Part shown: one piece after another, positions 40,392 to 48,905 of the stretch
Numbering within the stretch: position 1 is the first letter of the stretch
How the letters are laid out: every line of letters begins with the position of its first letter
DNA from: Anaerolineales bacterium
Lineage (GTDB): Bacteria > Chloroflexota > Anaerolineae > 4572-78 > J111
Reading direction: 5' to 3'
Assembly (NCBI GenBank): GCA_020634855.1
Contig: JACKAU010000003.1
Location: forward strand, 1 to 64,000
DNA: 64,000 bases
Notes under the pieces: generated by a model
Told to the model about the DNA's origin: nothing
What the model saw: only the letters and a program-made list of their open reading frames with translations
The model's database searches: none
Made by a program: the position numbers and the translations under genes

Positions 40392-42866
40392 ATGAGTGAC
40401 AAATTTGATCGTTTTACCAAACGTGCCCGTAGAGTTCTAACCTTAGCTCAGGAGGAAGCTCAACGCCTGAATCATAACTATATCGGCACAGAGCATTTGC
40501 TCTTGGGATTAGTCCGAGAAGAAAATGGTGTAGCCGTTAGGGTTTTGAGAGATTTAGGGGTTGACCCTAAACAAATTCGAGAAAGGGTGGAGCGAACCGT
40601 TGGGCGAGGCCAACGCGCCATGTATGGCAAGCTTAGCCTAACGCCTCGAACAAAACGCGTTATCGAGTTAGCCGTGGATGAAGCCCGCCGCTTGGGTCAT
40701 CACTATATTGGAACCGAACACCTCTTGCTGGGGTTAGTTCGGGCCGGAGAAGGTGTAGCGGTTGACGTTTTAAGAGGGCTGGGTGTTGGCCTTGATAAAG
40801 TCCGTTCGCAAACTGCCCGAGTGATGATGGAAAGCTCTTCCCAAGCCTCCAGCAGCAGTTCAACTCGAGAGTCCTCCGGTAAAGGCACGCCCCTGGTAGA
40901 CCAATTAGGGACAGACCTGACCGCACAAGCGGAAGAAGGTAAGTTAGACCCGGTGGTAGGCCGTCAAACTGAAATCGAACGCGTAATTCAAATTCTTTCC
41001 CGGCGTACGAAAAATAACCCGGCTCTCATTGGCGAACCTGGTGTTGGTAAAACCGCTATCGTCGAAGGCTTGGCTCAGCGGATTATAAATCGGCAAGCGC
41101 CCGATACACTGCTGGGCAAGCGGGTGGTCATGCTTGACGTAGGTTCACTAGTTGCCGGAACGATGTATCGCGGGCAATTTGAAGAACGTCTAAAGCGCGT
41201 CATCGACGAAATTAAAGAGTCGGGCGCTATTCTGTTTATCGATGAACTTCACATGCTGGTCGGCGCCGGTTCGGCCGGCAGTTCAGTAGATGCGGCCAAT
41301 ATCCTCAAACCGGCTTTAGCCCGAGGTGAACTTCAATGTATTGGCGCGACCACGCTTGACGAATATCGTAAGAATATTGAGGGTGACGCGGCTCTGGAAC
41401 GACGTTTTCAGTCGGTGATGGTCGAAGAACCGTCAATCGATGAAACCATAGAAATCCTCAAGGGCATTCGCAGTCGCTATGAGGCCCATCATAACCTGGA
41501 AATTACCGATGAGGCGCTTAACGCGGCGGCGATCTTAGCCGCTCGCTACGTTCCGGATCGGTTTATGCCGGATAAAGCGATTGACTTGATCGACGAGGCA
41601 GCGGCTCGCGTTCGGCTTTACAAAATACCGTTTGCCGCTGAACAAGAAAAATTGGTTCATTTTGGTGAGTCTTACCGAGACGACGACGAAACGGATTTCT
41701 CTAACCGTCTATCGTCGTCCATCTTATCAGATGAAGAGCAAGATGACACCTCGTTGGATGATATCGAACTCGATTTTGAGGGTGACTCCGTCAATCCGAA
41801 AGTCACTGAAGAAGATATCGCCGAAGTTGTGGCGATGTGGACCGGAATTCCGGTTCGCCAACTGGCCACCGAGGAAAAAGAGCGACTGCTACAAATGGAA
41901 TCGGCTCTGCATGAGCGTATCATCGGGCAAGATGAAGCCATCGAGGCCATTTCCAAAGCCGTTCGACGCGCACGAGCCGGCTTAAAAGACCCCAAACGGC
42001 CGATTGGCACGTTTATTTTCTTAGGCCCAACCGGTGTCGGCAAGACTGAATTGGCCAAAGCGCTGGCCGAGTTTATGTTCGGCAGCGAAGATGCGCTGAT
42101 TAAACTTGATATGAGTGAATTTATGGAGCGCCACAATGTGGCTCGCTTGGTCGGGTCGCCACCGGGATATGTGGGTTTCGAAGAAGGCGGGCAGCTGACG
42201 GAAGCGGTTCGACGCCGGCCGTACAGCGTTATTTTGTTCGATGAGATCGAAAAAGCTCACCCCGAAGCCTTCAATACCCTGCTGCAAATTATGGAAGATG
42301 GCCGCCTGAGCGACGCGAAAGGTAAGAAAGTCGATTTCCGTAATACTATTCTCATTCTGACCTCTAACGTCGGCGCGGATCTCATCAAGCGAGAAACCAG
42401 TCTTGGTTTTGCTGTAAGTAAAGATGAAGAGGTTTCAGAAGAAAGCAATTACAAGAAGATGCGGGCTAAAGTGATGAGTGATATGGAACGCACCTTCCGC
42501 CCCGAGTTTCGTAACCGGCTGGATGGAACCATTATCTTCCGCGCTTTAACGCGAAAAGAAATTGGTGAAATTGTCCATTTACTTTTGGCTCACGTAGAAG
42601 AGCGGTTGAAAGAACACGAAATCGTGCTGACTATTACCGATGAAGCCAAAGATTTTCTGGCCGAGCAGGGTTACGATCCGGACTTTGGCGCTCGACCACT
42701 CCGCCGCGTTATTCAGAGTCTAATTGAAGACGCTCTGTCGGAGGGCATTCTGGCCGGAGACTTTAAGTTCGGTGATACCGTTCAGGCTGATGTAGAAGAT
42801 GGCAAGATTGTGCTCAAGGCTATCTCTCCGGAAGATAAAGAAGTTATCGTTCCAGAAGTGGCCTAG
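40392..42866 (+). CDS. clpC: ClpC-type AAA+ unfoldase with atypical middle region
   Basis: 824-residue two-ring ATPase that feeds substrates to ClpP. Two Clp-N repeats (NYIGTEHLLLGLVREENG, then HYIGTEHLLLGLVRAGEG), NBD1 (Walker A GEPGVGKTAIVEG, Walker B ILFIDELHMLVGAG), NBD2 (Walker A GPTGVGKTELAKAL, Walker B VILFDEIEKAH). An SLGF loop for ClpP binding is present in NBD2. Between the rings (about 413-470) the expected coiled-coil M domain with its FEKAAxLRD motif is absent; instead there is an acidic, Ser/Asp-rich stretch (YRDDDETDF, DEEQDDTSLDDIELDF). Regulation through MecA/McsB-like adaptors may therefore differ. Followed by an intrinsic terminator. Confidence 0.95.
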   Translation: MSDKFDRFTKRARRVLTLAQEEAQRLNHNYIGTEHLLLGLVREENGVAVRVLRDLGVDPKQIRERVERTVGRGQRAMYGKLSLTPRTKRVIELAVDEARRLGHHYIGTEHLLLGLVRAGEGVAVDVLRGLGVGLDKVRSQTARVMMESSSQASSSSSTRESSGKGTPLVDQLGTDLTAQAEEGKLDPVVGRQTEIERVIQILSRRTKNNPALIGEPGVGKTAIVEGLAQRIINRQAPDTLLGKRVVMLDVGSLVAGTMYRGQFEERLKRVIDEIKESGAILFIDELHMLVGAGSAGSSVDAANILKPALARGELQCIGATTLDEYRKNIEGDAALERRFQSVMVEEPSIDETIEILKGIRSRYEAHHNLEITDEALNAAAILAARYVPDRFMPDKAIDLIDEAAARVRLYKIPFAAEQEKLVHFGESYRDDDETDFSNRLSSSILSDEEQDDTSLDDIELDFEGDSVNPKVTEEDIAEVVAMWTGIPVRQLATEEKERLLQMESALHERIIGQDEAIEAISKAVRRARAGLKDPKRPIGTFIFLGPTGVGKTELAKALAEFMFGSEDALIKLDMSEFMERHNVARLVGSPPGYVGFEEGGQLTEAVRRRPYSVILFDEIEKAHPEAFNTLLQIMEDGRLSDAKGKKVDFRNTILILTSNVGADLIKRETSLGFAVSKDEEVSEESNYKKMRAKVMSDMERTFRPEFRNRLDGTIIFRALTRKEIGEIVHLLLAHVEERLKEHEIVLTITDEAKDFLAEQGYDPDFGARPLRRVIQSLIEDALSEGILAGDFKFGDTVQADVEDGKIVLKAISPEDKEVIVPEVA

Positions 42867-42890
42867 ATAGAAAGCCTACTGGCAAATAAC

Positions 42891-42920
42891 AAAAAGCCCT
42901 ACAAATTGTAGGGCTTTTTT
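42891..42920. terminator. Bidirectional intrinsic terminator between clpC and the receiver gene
   Basis: AAAAAGCCCTACAA and TTGTAGGGCTTTTT form a near-perfect palindrome with A and T runs at both ends, so it can stop transcription from clpC (plus) and from the receiver gene (minus). Confidence 0.88.
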
Positions 42921-42951
42921 ATTTACACCAATTTGCTGTTAAATCGGTATA

Positions 42952-43332
42952 TTATTTTTCGAGTTGTTTATGAATAACTTCTAAGAGATAACTAGAGCTA
43001 AATGGTTTAGTGATACAAGCATCCGCCCCCAGTTCAGCGGCCTTGACCGTCTCTTCTATCTGACCTAGGGCGGTGATGACAATGATCGGAATATGCTTTA
43101 AATCTTGATCGGCTTTGACTATCTCTAAAAACTCGTACCCATCCATTAACGGCATTGAGATATCACACGTGACAATATCGGGTTTGTGTTCTTTAGCCAG
43201 TTTTAGCCCATGCAAGCCATCACCAGCCTCTAAGGGCGTAATACCGGCCCGCTCCAACATTCTGACTATCAGCCGGCGAATATGTACAGCATCGTCAATA
43301 ACAAGAACTTTTAGCACGGTCGTTAAAGTCAA
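42952..43332 (-). CDS. CheY-like single-domain response regulator
   Basis: 126-residue receiver with no output domain. The acidic pair is in VLVIDDAVHIRR, the phosphoacceptor Asp in PDIVTCDISMPLMDGYEFL, and the Thr/Lys switch residues in IVITALGQ and ITKPFSSS. TTG 43332 directly abuts the upstream STAS stop codon; GTG 43317 is an alternative start. As last gene of the partner-switching operon it may modulate the phosphatase or an unlinked kinase. Confidence 0.9.
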   Translation of the reverse strand: MTLTTVLKVLVIDDAVHIRRLIVRMLERAGITPLEAGDGLHGLKLAKEHKPDIVTCDISMPLMDGYEFLEIVKADQDLKHIPIIVITALGQIEETVKAAELGADACITKPFSSSYLLEVIHKQLEK

Positions 43333-43674
43333 CTAGATCAAATCTTGTCTGGCTTCTTGATAAGTAGCATAGATGGGAAACACCCTATCTAACATCGTGA
43401 GCCGAAAAACGATTTGCGCCTGAGATTGCGCACCGCTCAAGACGAGCGTACAACCGTTTTCGCGGGCCATGCGTAAGCCGGACACTAACGCGGCCAGACC
43501 TGAACTATCGACAAAGTAGATTTCGCGCAAATCGAGGATGATTTTTTTAGGATCGGCGGCATTAATTAACTGCTGAAAGACAGAACGAAGATTCTGACTA
43601 TTCTTAGCGTCCAACTTCCCTTTAGGGCTGACCAGAATAATATCCGCTTCTAAGAACTCTTGAGAAACGTCCAT
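43333..43674 (-). CDS. STAS-domain anti-sigma factor antagonist
   Basis: 113-residue SpoIIAA/RsbV-type protein. The phosphorylatable serine motif is YFVDSSGLAALVSGL, preceded by PKKIILDLREI. In such systems the unphosphorylated form captures an anti-sigma kinase. Its neighbour at 43685 is a paralogue sharing VDSSGL/IDSSGLAALVSGL. It lies 10 bases downstream of that gene and abuts the receiver gene. Confidence 0.9.
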   Translation of the reverse strand: MDVSQEFLEADIILVSPKGKLDAKNSQNLRSVFQQLINAADPKKIILDLREIYFVDSSGLAALVSGLRMARENGCTLVLSGAQSQAQIVFRLTMLDRVFPIYATYQEARQDLI

Positions 43675-43684
43675 TATTTAGGTC

Positions 43685-44023
43685 TCAATTAAGACTATCT
43701 TGGGCGTCTTCGAGGGTATCGTGTATTTCAAATACTCGATCAAACATCGTCAACTCAAATAGTAGACGAGCCTGTGACTGCGGTGCGGCGAGCTTCAAGT
43801 TTGACGACTCTCCGCCCAGTGTTTTCAACCCGGACACGAGTGCGGCCAGCCCCGAACTATCGATGAAAGGCACGTCGTGGAGATCAACAATTACCTGTGT
43901 CACGCCCTGTTCAACTAAATTCCTAAAGGTTTGTTTGGCTTCTTCGGCTGAACGCGCGTTTAGGGCGCCGCTCAGCGCTACAATACTAACATTTTTTGAG
44001 ATTGATTTGCAGGTAATCTCCAT
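43685..44023 (-). CDS. STAS-domain anti-sigma factor antagonist
   Basis: 112-residue STAS protein, with QVIVDLHDVPFIDSSGLAAL as phosphorylation region and SIVALSGALNARSAEE as the N-terminal strands. Paralogue of the next gene. It follows the SpoIIE/HATPase gene by 115 bases; GGGAGAAA lies just ahead of the start. Together the three encode phosphatase, kinase and two antagonists of one switch. Confidence 0.9.
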   Translation of the reverse strand: MEITCKSISKNVSIVALSGALNARSAEEAKQTFRNLVEQGVTQVIVDLHDVPFIDSSGLAALVSGLKTLGGESSNLKLAAPQSQARLLFELTMFDRVFEIHDTLEDAQDSLN

Positions 44024-44138
44024 GGATTTTCTCCCTAGTCGTCAAATTTCTGAAAAACATAATTCATTGTAGTCTCTCTAGAGTTTTGATGCAATTTATG
44101 GTTGAGTGGAATGGTTAACCTGATTATTTCATTATGAG

Positions 44139-46178
44139 TCAGTCAGGTAGATATTTAATCAAATGCCAGTGATTGCCTCGACCCGGCTGGGTATTGTACG
44201 AAACAACGTCCATAATTTGCCGAATAATATGTAAACCGTAACCGCCTTCGACCAGTTCATTGGGATTGGTCTTGGGGGTGGGCACGGTGCTGGGATCAAA
44301 CCCTTCACCCTGATCATAAAAATCCAACTCGATGCCGTTGTCTAGCAGCCGCAGTTGGCCGCTGATTTCACCTTTTTTGCCGTTATAGGCATGCTTGATG
44401 ATGTTGGTGCATATTTCAGAAATGGCTAACTCGATCAGATAAATAAAATCATCTCCACGCGATCCGCCGGGTAAGCTAGGAAGTTCCCGACAAGCTGAAG
44501 AAATCTGGCGAGAAATTTCATTAAGATAATCGATATCAGCCGGATACAGAAAATCCAAGGTATTGATCAGCAGCGGAGCGGAACGCGGTGAGTCGCCATC
44601 GGCATACGGCAACATCTTTACGATAAGCAACGTTGTGTCATCTTTGGGATCAGACCGGTAGAAATCGTGGAGTTCCGCCTGAATACGCTGCTGTAAGGCT
44701 TCGGGGGGTTCAGCGGCGTTGGCCGTTACAATCTCAATTAACCGCTCAAAGCCAAAAATACCGTTATTCGGTGATTGGGCTTTGATAATGCCATTGGTAT
44801 AGAAAACCAGCGTATCGCCCGGATTCAACGCCACGGTGACCGGTTGGCTCTCTTGATAGCCAAACGCCCCAATGGGGAGGGAGGTGGCTTTTAATTGTTC
44901 AACGGTTTTGGTTTCCGCTCGATAGACTAATGTCGGTGTATGCCCGGCGCTGGCATAGGTTAGTTTGCCTTCAAGCGTATCAACATTAGCCACAAAAGCG
45001 GTTACAAAAGAATCGGTCCGGCTCAGGTCTTGATGCAGCACGTGATGGGCCTGTTCGATAATTTTATGCGGGGGCTCGCCCCGCATAGCTTCAACCCGCA
45101 ACATGGTTCGGGTGATCGAGGTCAACATGGCGGCCGGAATGCCCTTGCCCGACACATCACCAATAACCAGCGTCAAATAGCGATCATCGGTTGTAATGAA
45201 ATCATAAAAATCGCCGCCAACTTCCGAAGCCGGCATCGATGAGACCGCCACCGAGACACCGCCAACCTCCGGCAGTTTGGTTGGCAAGAAACTTTCTTGG
45301 ATTTCCACAGCAATTTCTCGCTCCCGGCTCAGGCGTTCTTGGGCGATGACTTTGTTGTGGATCAAGAAATTTTTAATAATAACGGCCACCTGCTGGGCCA
45401 ACGCCGCCAACAGTTTGGTGTCACCGGCCGTAAAATGATGGTTTACCTTATTGATTAGGCCGATGGCAGCCTGAGCCTGTTCATCAACGACTTCCAGTGA
45501 GGTCGCCAGCAGGCTATTAACAGACTTTGGCGCCGCCGCCCAAATAGCCTCACAAGCCGAATTTTTATTACCAACCACCACGCCGCTGCTTTTCAATAAA
45601 TTATCCAGCAGCGTTTCATCGTAAGCCATATTCTGGTCTTGACTTGTGACACAAGTGAAACCTTGATCGGATCGCAGCAAGATGAAGCCATCTTCACATT
45701 CGATCACACGCTGGGTTTCCTGAATAATAGAGCGCAGGGTAGCCATTAAATCGGAAGTAACGGTCAAATTTTGGGTCACCCGGAAGACAAGTTCCAATTG
45801 ATTCCACGCGCCAATGAGTTCATCGGTCATGGCCTGAAGCGCCTGCTCGTTAGCCAGATTCCTGGCAATCGCGTCTTTCGTGCAAACAAGGAGCGGGGCG
45901 TCTCGCTCCTGAGCATCGACAATGACCAAATAGCCGTAGTTTTGGCCGTTTTCCGCCAGTGAGATGGCTAAAATATTATTTTGGGGTAATTTGAGAAAAA
46001 TTGGCTCGTGCTGGTTGGTGAGTTGTTTCAGTAATGTTTGCCAGTTGATCGGGCTGTCGCCGGTTGCCCCTGATAAGACCTCTCCCTGGGACGAAAGAAG
46101 CAGCAGGTGACCATGAGCGAAATCTTGCCAATATTTAGCAAAATTACTAAATAGAACAAACTGATCCGAAGTAATCAA
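44139..46178 (-). CDS. GAF-SpoIIE phosphatase-HATPase fusion (partner-switching controller)
   Basis: 679-residue cytoplasmic protein without transmembrane segments. After an N-terminal sensory region comes a GAF domain (about 135-275), a PP2C/SpoIIE serine phosphatase (about 300-485, with EVGGDFYDF and VIGDVSGKGIPAAML) and a C-terminal GHKL ATPase of the RsbW/SpoIIAB type (about 535-679, EICTNIIKHAYNG and GGYGLHIIRQIMD). Phosphatase and anti-sigma kinase opposing activities in one chain could set the phosphorylation of the two adjacent STAS proteins. The start codon is TTG (46178) with AAGG upstream. No sigma factor gene is nearby. Divergent from lgt. Confidence 0.92.
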   Translation of the reverse strand: MITSDQFVLFSNFAKYWQDFAHGHLLLLSSQGEVLSGATGDSPINWQTLLKQLTNQHEPIFLKLPQNNILAISLAENGQNYGYLVIVDAQERDAPLLVCTKDAIARNLANEQALQAMTDELIGAWNQLELVFRVTQNLTVTSDLMATLRSIIQETQRVIECEDGFILLRSDQGFTCVTSQDQNMAYDETLLDNLLKSSGVVVGNKNSACEAIWAAAPKSVNSLLATSLEVVDEQAQAAIGLINKVNHHFTAGDTKLLAALAQQVAVIIKNFLIHNKVIAQERLSREREIAVEIQESFLPTKLPEVGGVSVAVSSMPASEVGGDFYDFITTDDRYLTLVIGDVSGKGIPAAMLTSITRTMLRVEAMRGEPPHKIIEQAHHVLHQDLSRTDSFVTAFVANVDTLEGKLTYASAGHTPTLVYRAETKTVEQLKATSLPIGAFGYQESQPVTVALNPGDTLVFYTNGIIKAQSPNNGIFGFERLIEIVTANAAEPPEALQQRIQAELHDFYRSDPKDDTTLLIVKMLPYADGDSPRSAPLLINTLDFLYPADIDYLNEISRQISSACRELPSLPGGSRGDDFIYLIELAISEICTNIIKHAYNGKKGEISGQLRLLDNGIELDFYDQGEGFDPSTVPTPKTNPNELVEGGYGLHIIRQIMDVVSYNTQPGRGNHWHLIKYLPD

Positions 46179-46337
46179 ATCTGTTTTTAACCTTGACTAT
46201 TTTTGTTATACTCCGCCATTATTATACCACATTTTTTTGAGACCGGAAGGGGTTTTATGTTAAAGCTTGGGTATTTGCTCGCAACGTGGCCAGCGTGTAT
46301 AGTCACTGATTGATAATTATGGAGGAGATGTGTAGCA

Positions 46338-47234
46338 GTGCCCTCACCACCCGATCCCATTTTTTTGCAACTCGGCCCGTTAACCATCCGCTGGTACGGA
46401 CTGATGATCGTTACAGGCGCCATGCTGGCGGCCTACGTGGCGACTATTGAGGCTCGACGGCGCGGTGAAGACCCCAATCATGTATGGGACCTACTAGTCT
46501 GGTGTCTTATCTTAGGCATCATCGGCGCGCGCCTGTACCACGTGTTTTCTTCGCCGGCCGGCGGCAATCGCGGCTTTCATTATTATTTCGTCGAAAATCC
46601 GTTTACCACGCTCAATATTTTGGGGATCGCGATCCCCTTTCCGACCGCCTTTTTAATTTGGGAGGGCGGCATCGGGATTTTTGGAGCGCTCATCGGCGGC
46701 CTATTAGCGGTGATTATCTATACCAAACGGCACCAGCTCAACCTGTGGCGTTGGCTCGATATTTTGGCCCCCGGCATGCTGCTGGCTCAGGCGATTGGTC
46801 GCTGGGGCAACTATTTCAACCAGGAGTTGTACGGCCCGCCGACCACGCTGCCCTGGGGCATCACCATCACCAATGTCAACCAGCGTATCCCGCCGTTTGA
46901 CGACTTAACCATTTATCCCCTCACGACCACTTTTCACCCGTTATTCCTGTACGAGTCGCTTTGGAACCTGACCGGCTTTATCTTGCTCATGTGGCTCGGT
47001 AGAAAATATGCTGATAAATGGGTAGACGGCGATATCTTCTCGCTCTACCTGATTTGGTACCCGCTGGGCCGCACGCTCATCGAGTCGCTACGCCCCGACG
47101 CCTGGACCCTATCGGGTATCCCCACGGCTCAAATTGTCAGCCTAGCCTTGATGTTGATCGGAATCGGCTTAATTTTCTATCGCCGCCGATACCCACCTCA
47201 ACCGCCACCCTCGCCGATTGAGCAGCCCGACTAA
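46338..47234 (+). CDS. lgt: Prolipoprotein diacylglyceryl transferase, paralogue 1
   Basis: 298-residue polytopic membrane enzyme that transfers diacylglyceryl from phosphatidylglycerol to the lipobox cysteine. The family signature is AIGRWGNYFNQELYGPPTT; LTIRWYGLMIVTG at the N-terminus and GRTLIESLRPD near the C-terminus (conserved Arg/Glu) agree. The His of the HGG(L) loop in E. coli Lgt is not present; the loop reads WEGGIGIFGALIGG. GTG start with GGAGGAG. A second copy lies 3 kb downstream at 50520-51434. Confidence 0.93.
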   Translation: MPSPPDPIFLQLGPLTIRWYGLMIVTGAMLAAYVATIEARRRGEDPNHVWDLLVWCLILGIIGARLYHVFSSPAGGNRGFHYYFVENPFTTLNILGIAIPFPTAFLIWEGGIGIFGALIGGLLAVIIYTKRHQLNLWRWLDILAPGMLLAQAIGRWGNYFNQELYGPPTTLPWGITITNVNQRIPPFDDLTIYPLTTTFHPLFLYESLWNLTGFILLMWLGRKYADKWVDGDIFSLYLIWYPLGRTLIESLRPDAWTLSGIPTAQIVSLALMLIGIGLIFYRRRYPPQPPPSPIEQPD

Positions 47235-47279
47235 TTACGCCCAACTATCTCAACATCAATACTGGGAGTCAACGACCTC

Positions 47280-48701
47280 ATGTTTAATTTTCTTCGAAGA
47301 AAAAACGCGCGCAAAGTATTGGTCATCGGCCTGGATTGCGGCGAACCATCTCTACTATTCGATCAATGGCGCGATGAGTTGCCCGCTTTTCGGGCATTGA
47401 TGGACGGCGGCGCTTACGGGCCACTCGCCAGCGCCATTCCCTGTATTACCGTGCCGGCCTGGAGTTCGATGCTGTCCGGCAAAGACCCCGGGGTGTTGGG
47501 TTTCTACGGCTTCCGTAACCGGGCCGATTACGGCTACACCCATATGACCATCGCCACCGGGGCAGCGGTCAAAGAGAAGCGAGTTTGGGATTACTTGGGC
47601 GAGGCCGGAAAAACGTCCATTGTCGTCGGGGTGCCTCAAACTTATCCGGTTAAACCGATCAACGGTCACCTCATCAGCAGCTTTCTAACGCCATCCCTGC
47701 AAAAACAATACACCCATCCCAACGAACTGCGCTACGAGATCGACCGCATTTTGGACGGCGAAACTTACGATGTGGACGTGCGCAACTTCCGCACCGATGA
47801 CAAAGAAACCCTGCTCCGGCAAATCTACGAAATGACCGCCAAACGCTTCAAAGTAATGAACTATCTCATCCGCGAGAAACCGTGGGATTTCTTCATGTTT
47901 GTTGAAATGGGCGTCGACCGGATTCACCACGGCTTCTGGCGCTTTCACGATCCGGCTCATCGGTTGTATCAGCCGGGCAATCCATTTGAACACGCCATTC
48001 GCGATTATTACCGGTATCTCGACCAGCAAGTGGCGACGCTGCTTGAAGCTGTCGATGATGATACCGTCATCTTGGTGGTTTCCGACCACGGCGCGAAACG
48101 CATGGACGGCGGCTTTTGCCTCAATCAGTGGCTGCACCGCGAAGGTTATCTGGTCTTTGACGATGACCCACCGCCCGGTCAAATTGTGCCGTTTGAACAA
48201 TTAAGCGTTAACTGGGACAAAACAGCCGCTTGGGGAGCAGGCGGTTACTATGGCCGCCTGTGGCTCAACGTGCAAGGCCGCGAGCCGCGCGGCATCGTCT
48301 CGCCGGCCGCGTTTGAGTCCACGCGCCGTGAAATTATCGAGCGGTTGGCCGGGCTGGTGGATCATCAAGGCCGCCCCCTACCCACCGTTTGCTACAAACC
48401 GGAGACGATCTATCGAGAGGTCCGCAATATTCCCTCGGATTTGCTTATCTATTTCGGCGATCTCCATTGGCGGTCGGTCGGCAGTTTGGGTCATCAGGAT
48501 ATCTACACCTTTGAAAACGACACCGGTCCCGACGACGCCAACCACGCCGAAAACGGCCTATTCATCTACCACGATCCCAAACAGAACCTCAACGGCCGGC
48601 AGTTGACCGGTTTGCAGTTGATGGACATCGCGCCAACAATTTTACACTTGCTCAACCAGCCTATTCCGGATGACATTCAGGGCAACGTCATTTCACCGTA
48701 A
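47280..48701 (+). CDS. Type I phosphodiesterase/nucleotide pyrophosphatase-like enzyme
   Basis: 473-residue alkaline-phosphatase-superfamily protein. The first metal Asp is in VLVIGLDCGEPS; the nucleophile is probably the Thr in PCITVPAWSSMLSGKDPG; further ligands are in VDRIHHGFWRF and VVSDHGAKRMDGGF. No signal peptide or membrane anchor is seen, so it acts in the cytoplasm. It lies 45 bases after lgt 1. Many Chloroflexota and archaeal homologues are annotated phosphodiesterase; substrate unknown (nucleotide, phospholipid head group or glycan phosphate). Confidence 0.88.
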   Translation: MFNFLRRKNARKVLVIGLDCGEPSLLFDQWRDELPAFRALMDGGAYGPLASAIPCITVPAWSSMLSGKDPGVLGFYGFRNRADYGYTHMTIATGAAVKEKRVWDYLGEAGKTSIVVGVPQTYPVKPINGHLISSFLTPSLQKQYTHPNELRYEIDRILDGETYDVDVRNFRTDDKETLLRQIYEMTAKRFKVMNYLIREKPWDFFMFVEMGVDRIHHGFWRFHDPAHRLYQPGNPFEHAIRDYYRYLDQQVATLLEAVDDDTVILVVSDHGAKRMDGGFCLNQWLHREGYLVFDDDPPPGQIVPFEQLSVNWDKTAAWGAGGYYGRLWLNVQGREPRGIVSPAAFESTRREIIERLAGLVDHQGRPLPTVCYKPETIYREVRNIPSDLLIYFGDLHWRSVGSLGHQDIYTFENDTGPDDANHAENGLFIYHDPKQNLNGRQLTGLQLMDIAPTILHLLNQPIPDDIQGNVISP

Positions 48702-48832
48702 AATTTCCAAATCCGGGATCGGCTGAAGTTGCTTTTATCGTGGCGTAAACGTAAAATTACAGACTACGTTTATCATCCGAAGAATTTGAAACGTTGTTAG
48801 AAATAGCATCTTAGTCATTTGGGGTGGCGTAA

Positions 48833-48850
48833 GACAAACTTAAGTTTGTC
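48833..48850. repeat. Perfect 18-bp palindrome
   Basis: GACAAACTTAAGTTTGTC, flanked by GTAA and CTAC, in the gap before the sulfatase-like gene. Similar GGACAAACTTAAGTTTGTCC elements recur in other genomes, from memory; it may be a dispersed repeat or a dyad operator. Confidence 0.6.
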
Positions 48851-48905
48851 CTACAAAAGCCCTACTTTTTGAGAAGTCACGCGCTTGGAGAGGTTATATT
48901 ACTGC

